DNA from: Mayamaea pseudoterrestris
Lineage: Eukaryota > Bacillariophyta > Bacillariophyceae > Sellaphorales > Sellaphoraceae
Length of the DNA: 64,000 bases
Direction of reading: 5' to 3'
Assembly: GCA_027923505.1 (NCBI GenBank)
Contig: BROI01000004.1
Span: 1,116,001 to 1,180,000 of the forward strand
The translations under genes were made by a program, and so were the position numbers. Every line of letters starts with the position of its first letter. The first letter of the stretch is position 1. The notes under the pieces are model-generated. The model was not told the origin of the DNA and made no database searches. It was given only the letters and a program-made list of their open reading frames with translations. Positions 62,247-64,000 of the stretch are shown one piece after another.

Positions 62247-62277
62247 TCCGGTGCAGGGGGAAGAAAGCCGCACCGGA
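62247..62277. repeat. 8-bp inverted repeat (hairpin) at a composition boundary
   Basis: TCCGGTGC (62247-62254) and GCACCGGA (62270-62277) with a 15-base purine-rich loop. It lies exactly where the copia fragment ends and GC-rich sequence starts. Confidence 0.85.
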
Positions 62278-62467
62278 CAATTGAACACCAAGAAGCACAT
62301 GCACCTACTCGAGACTTTACCTGATACCGCCTTACTACGCTCCGCGCGGCGAAAGCCTCGCGACGTCGATTCTCGTCTCCTCATTCTGTTGCACGAAGTC
62401 AACTGCAGACATCCGAGTCAAGCAGTTCCAGTACTTCATTAGATAGTCTCATAAGCTTCACGCTACC

Positions 62468-63379
62468 ATGGCTGACGCTCCTCCTGTCCCTCACGCCATT
62501 GGGGGCCCCGCCGGCATCTCGACCAACGCCTCGCTCCTCGACTTCTTCGCCTCGCCGACCAACGACGCCCTTCGCGGCAACAGCCGCGCGTGGATCGAGC
62601 AGCTCGACCCACTTGTCCACGACTACGACGGCGCTGACATTCTCGAACGAATCGTCAGCGTGCCTCCGACGCGCGCCGGCGCTTACATCCGTTACCATCG
62701 CACGGAACCAGGCGACACGATCGGGACGATCAAGGTTTACACTGGCTTTCAGCAGTACGTCGCAGGCCTCGTCATGACGCCCCTCGACGGGCGAGTCTAC
62801 GCCACGCTGGGCGACCTCGTCGCCGGCCAAGGGCACTGTGTACGCATCGTGGAACGCGACTTCGACGCCCTACCGAACGAGACGATCCCAACGACCGACG
62901 ACATCGCGTGCGCCTGGTGGGACGACCACGACTGGACCGGCATGCTAGGCAACTGCGTACTCCAAGACCCGGGATTCGTGGATGACGGTTCGGTCGGCGA
63001 CCCGCTTCCGGGACGCGTGGCGCGAGTGCGACGCACGTGCTACTTGCAGCACGAGCTGGTGGAGCTTCTGATGGATCACGACTACGAACCCGCCAAGGCC
63101 TACCGCACCGTGCTATCGCGGCGCGAAGGCTCAACCAAGTTGACAATTATCGCGAACTACTCGACTTTCTCCTTGTCATATCTCTCCGGTACTCGGGTCC
63201 GTTTCGACACCCATCATGTGTGGTCGGAATGTTCTTCATGTTGCCCAACTTCACCATGGCAACGCCTTGCTGAAGTAAGGCATGCCCCAACCTCGCAAGC
63301 ATGGTTACACTGTCAAACGGTCTATTATTACATAGAATCAGTTGGGCGTCCGTTTGGCATGCATAACTGTAGTTTTTAA
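62468..63379 (+). CDS. GC-rich unknown ORF, 303 aa
   Basis: ATG in a good context (CTACCATGGC). The first 225 or so codons have strongly GC-ending third positions, quite unlike the rest of the window. They include RAWIEQLDPLVHDYDGADIL, TRAGAYIRYHRTEPGDTIGT and DDIACAWWDDHDWTGMLGNC, which look like one folded acidic domain. From about 63135 the base composition falls sharply to AT-rich and the product loses its bias (STKLTIIANYSTFSLSYL), as if the original 3' end was lost and the frame runs on into other DNA. No family was recognised. A structural protein of a mobile element, a horizontally acquired gene or a local GC-rich host gene are all possible. Confidence 0.5.
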   Translation: MADAPPVPHAIGGPAGISTNASLLDFFASPTNDALRGNSRAWIEQLDPLVHDYDGADILERIVSVPPTRAGAYIRYHRTEPGDTIGTIKVYTGFQQYVAGLVMTPLDGRVYATLGDLVAGQGHCVRIVERDFDALPNETIPTTDDIACAWWDDHDWTGMLGNCVLQDPGFVDDGSVGDPLPGRVARVRRTCYLQHELVELLMDHDYEPAKAYRTVLSRREGSTKLTIIANYSTFSLSYLSGTRVRFDTHHVWSECSSCCPTSPWQRLAEVRHAPTSQAWLHCQTVYYYIESVGRPFGMHNCSF

Positions 63380-63719
63380 GCCCAACGCCTCCGGGCGATG
63401 GTTTTGCAACTTAATTAAAGCAAATCTCGCTCACAATCCTGATAGTCTGGTTGGTCCATAACACTACCGAAAGCAACAGTTGCATTTCTAAAGCATCTCC
63501 TTTCATACGGTACTCAGTAGATTGCATCAAGCATTCTTCACTGATTCTGACCCAAGTTAAGCCTTACACGCCAGCGTTTCCCTCAAACAAAAAACGATTC
63601 CTTTTACGTCGGAGACGCCGCCGTTTAAACAAGCCAACAAGCCTTTGATATCAAGCTCCATACCTGCAGAAAGAGCATGTAGAGCACCTACTACTGCTCC
63701 CAAGACACTGAACGCCGGA
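63380..63719. other. Intergenic, AT-richer, no gene recognised
   Basis: About 340 bp with only short frames; no supported feature. Confidence 0.4.
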
Positions 63720-64000
63720 TCCTTTCAGCCCGTCTCCCAAGCGCCCAACCCTGCTCCCAAAGGATGGAAGTCCAGTCCTCTCAGATGAAGCTGACGCCGT
63801 CTCCAAGGTTGGAGGCAAGCCATAGCCCTACACCTCCCCCTTGGCTCCAGCTCCACTCCTCCTGCTCCCCTCAGCTCCAGCTCGGCGCCGATCACGCCTG
63901 CTCCTGCTCCTCCAGCCCCTCCGCGCCTCAACTCCTCCAGCTCCAACGCCTCCTGCCCCCGCCTGCTCCTCCTGCCCCGCCGGCAGGCAGGCCGCCTGAA
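63720..64000 (+). repeat. Pyrimidine-rich low-complexity stretch (CTCCAGCTCC-like)
   Basis: The plus strand is strongly C/T-biased with irregular CTCC, GCTCC and CCTGCT units reaching the window edge. It could encode Pro/Ala- or Ser/Leu-rich low-complexity protein on the plus strand, or a Gly/Glu/Arg-rich one on the minus strand, but no convincing gene start is present. Confidence 0.6.

Noticed and set aside
1-64000. tRNA, rRNA, snRNA and riboswitch genes
   Set aside because: Scanned for T-loop-like and other conserved boxes by eye; no candidate formed a convincing structure. A covariance-model search would be decisive.

Overview
The window looks like nuclear DNA of a diatom or a close photosynthetic stramenopile. 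The grounds are indirect. Genes are dense and mostly single-exon, with a few short GT-AG introns (most 72-175 bp). A mitochondrial glutaminase-fused carbamoyl-phosphate synthase sits beside a small secreted protein with a thylakoid-lumen (Tat-like) leader. There are two membrane-anchored LRR proteins of a type common in diatoms, a phytochelatin synthase, and Ty1/copia remnants resembling the diatom CoDi group. The species cannot be named from sequence alone. Splice sites below were placed by eye from GT/AG signals and protein continuity.

Region 1-16 kb holds housekeeping and unknown genes: the 3' part of a WD40-cyclophilin (PPWD1), an LRR membrane protein, an 892-aa protein with a GRAM/PH-like end, a phytochelatin synthase whose frame is broken near its N-terminus by a 7-bp tandem duplication, a small two-exon SmG gene, a 1012-aa disordered protein, a Tc1/mariner-like remnant, and a RIO1 kinase with a long N-terminal extension carrying UIM-like motifs. 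Region 16.4-21 kb holds an ELM2-SANT-PHD chromatin protein, a decayed copia fragment on the minus strand and a diverged tandem duplication of about 190 bp.

Region 21-42 kb is gene-rich: a thylakoid-lumen Cys-rich protein, an ankyrin protein, an N6AMT1/Mtq2-like methyltransferase, an EF-hand Na+/Ca2+ exchanger, carbamoyl-phosphate synthase, malate dehydrogenase, exportin-1 (CRM1), a secreted or anchored unknown, and a second LRR membrane protein. CPS and MDH are both predicted mitochondrial. Their proximity fits urea-cycle and anaplerotic carbon/nitrogen metabolism, although adjacency in a eukaryote is weak evidence.

Region 42-64 kb is repeat-dominated. A leucine-rich RNI-like gene stands tail-to-tail with a nearly complete LINE (about 8.7 kb, minus strand) that has ORF1, a small overlapping middle ORF, and a large ORF2 with AP-endonuclease, reverse transcriptase, RNase H and a Cys/His motif. 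Next come a broken copia element with recognisable LTRs and 5-bp target duplications, fragments of an unrecognised coding sequence, a second copia family remnant on the minus strand, a short hairpin at an abrupt composition boundary, a GC-rich unknown ORF and a pyrimidine-rich low-complexity end.
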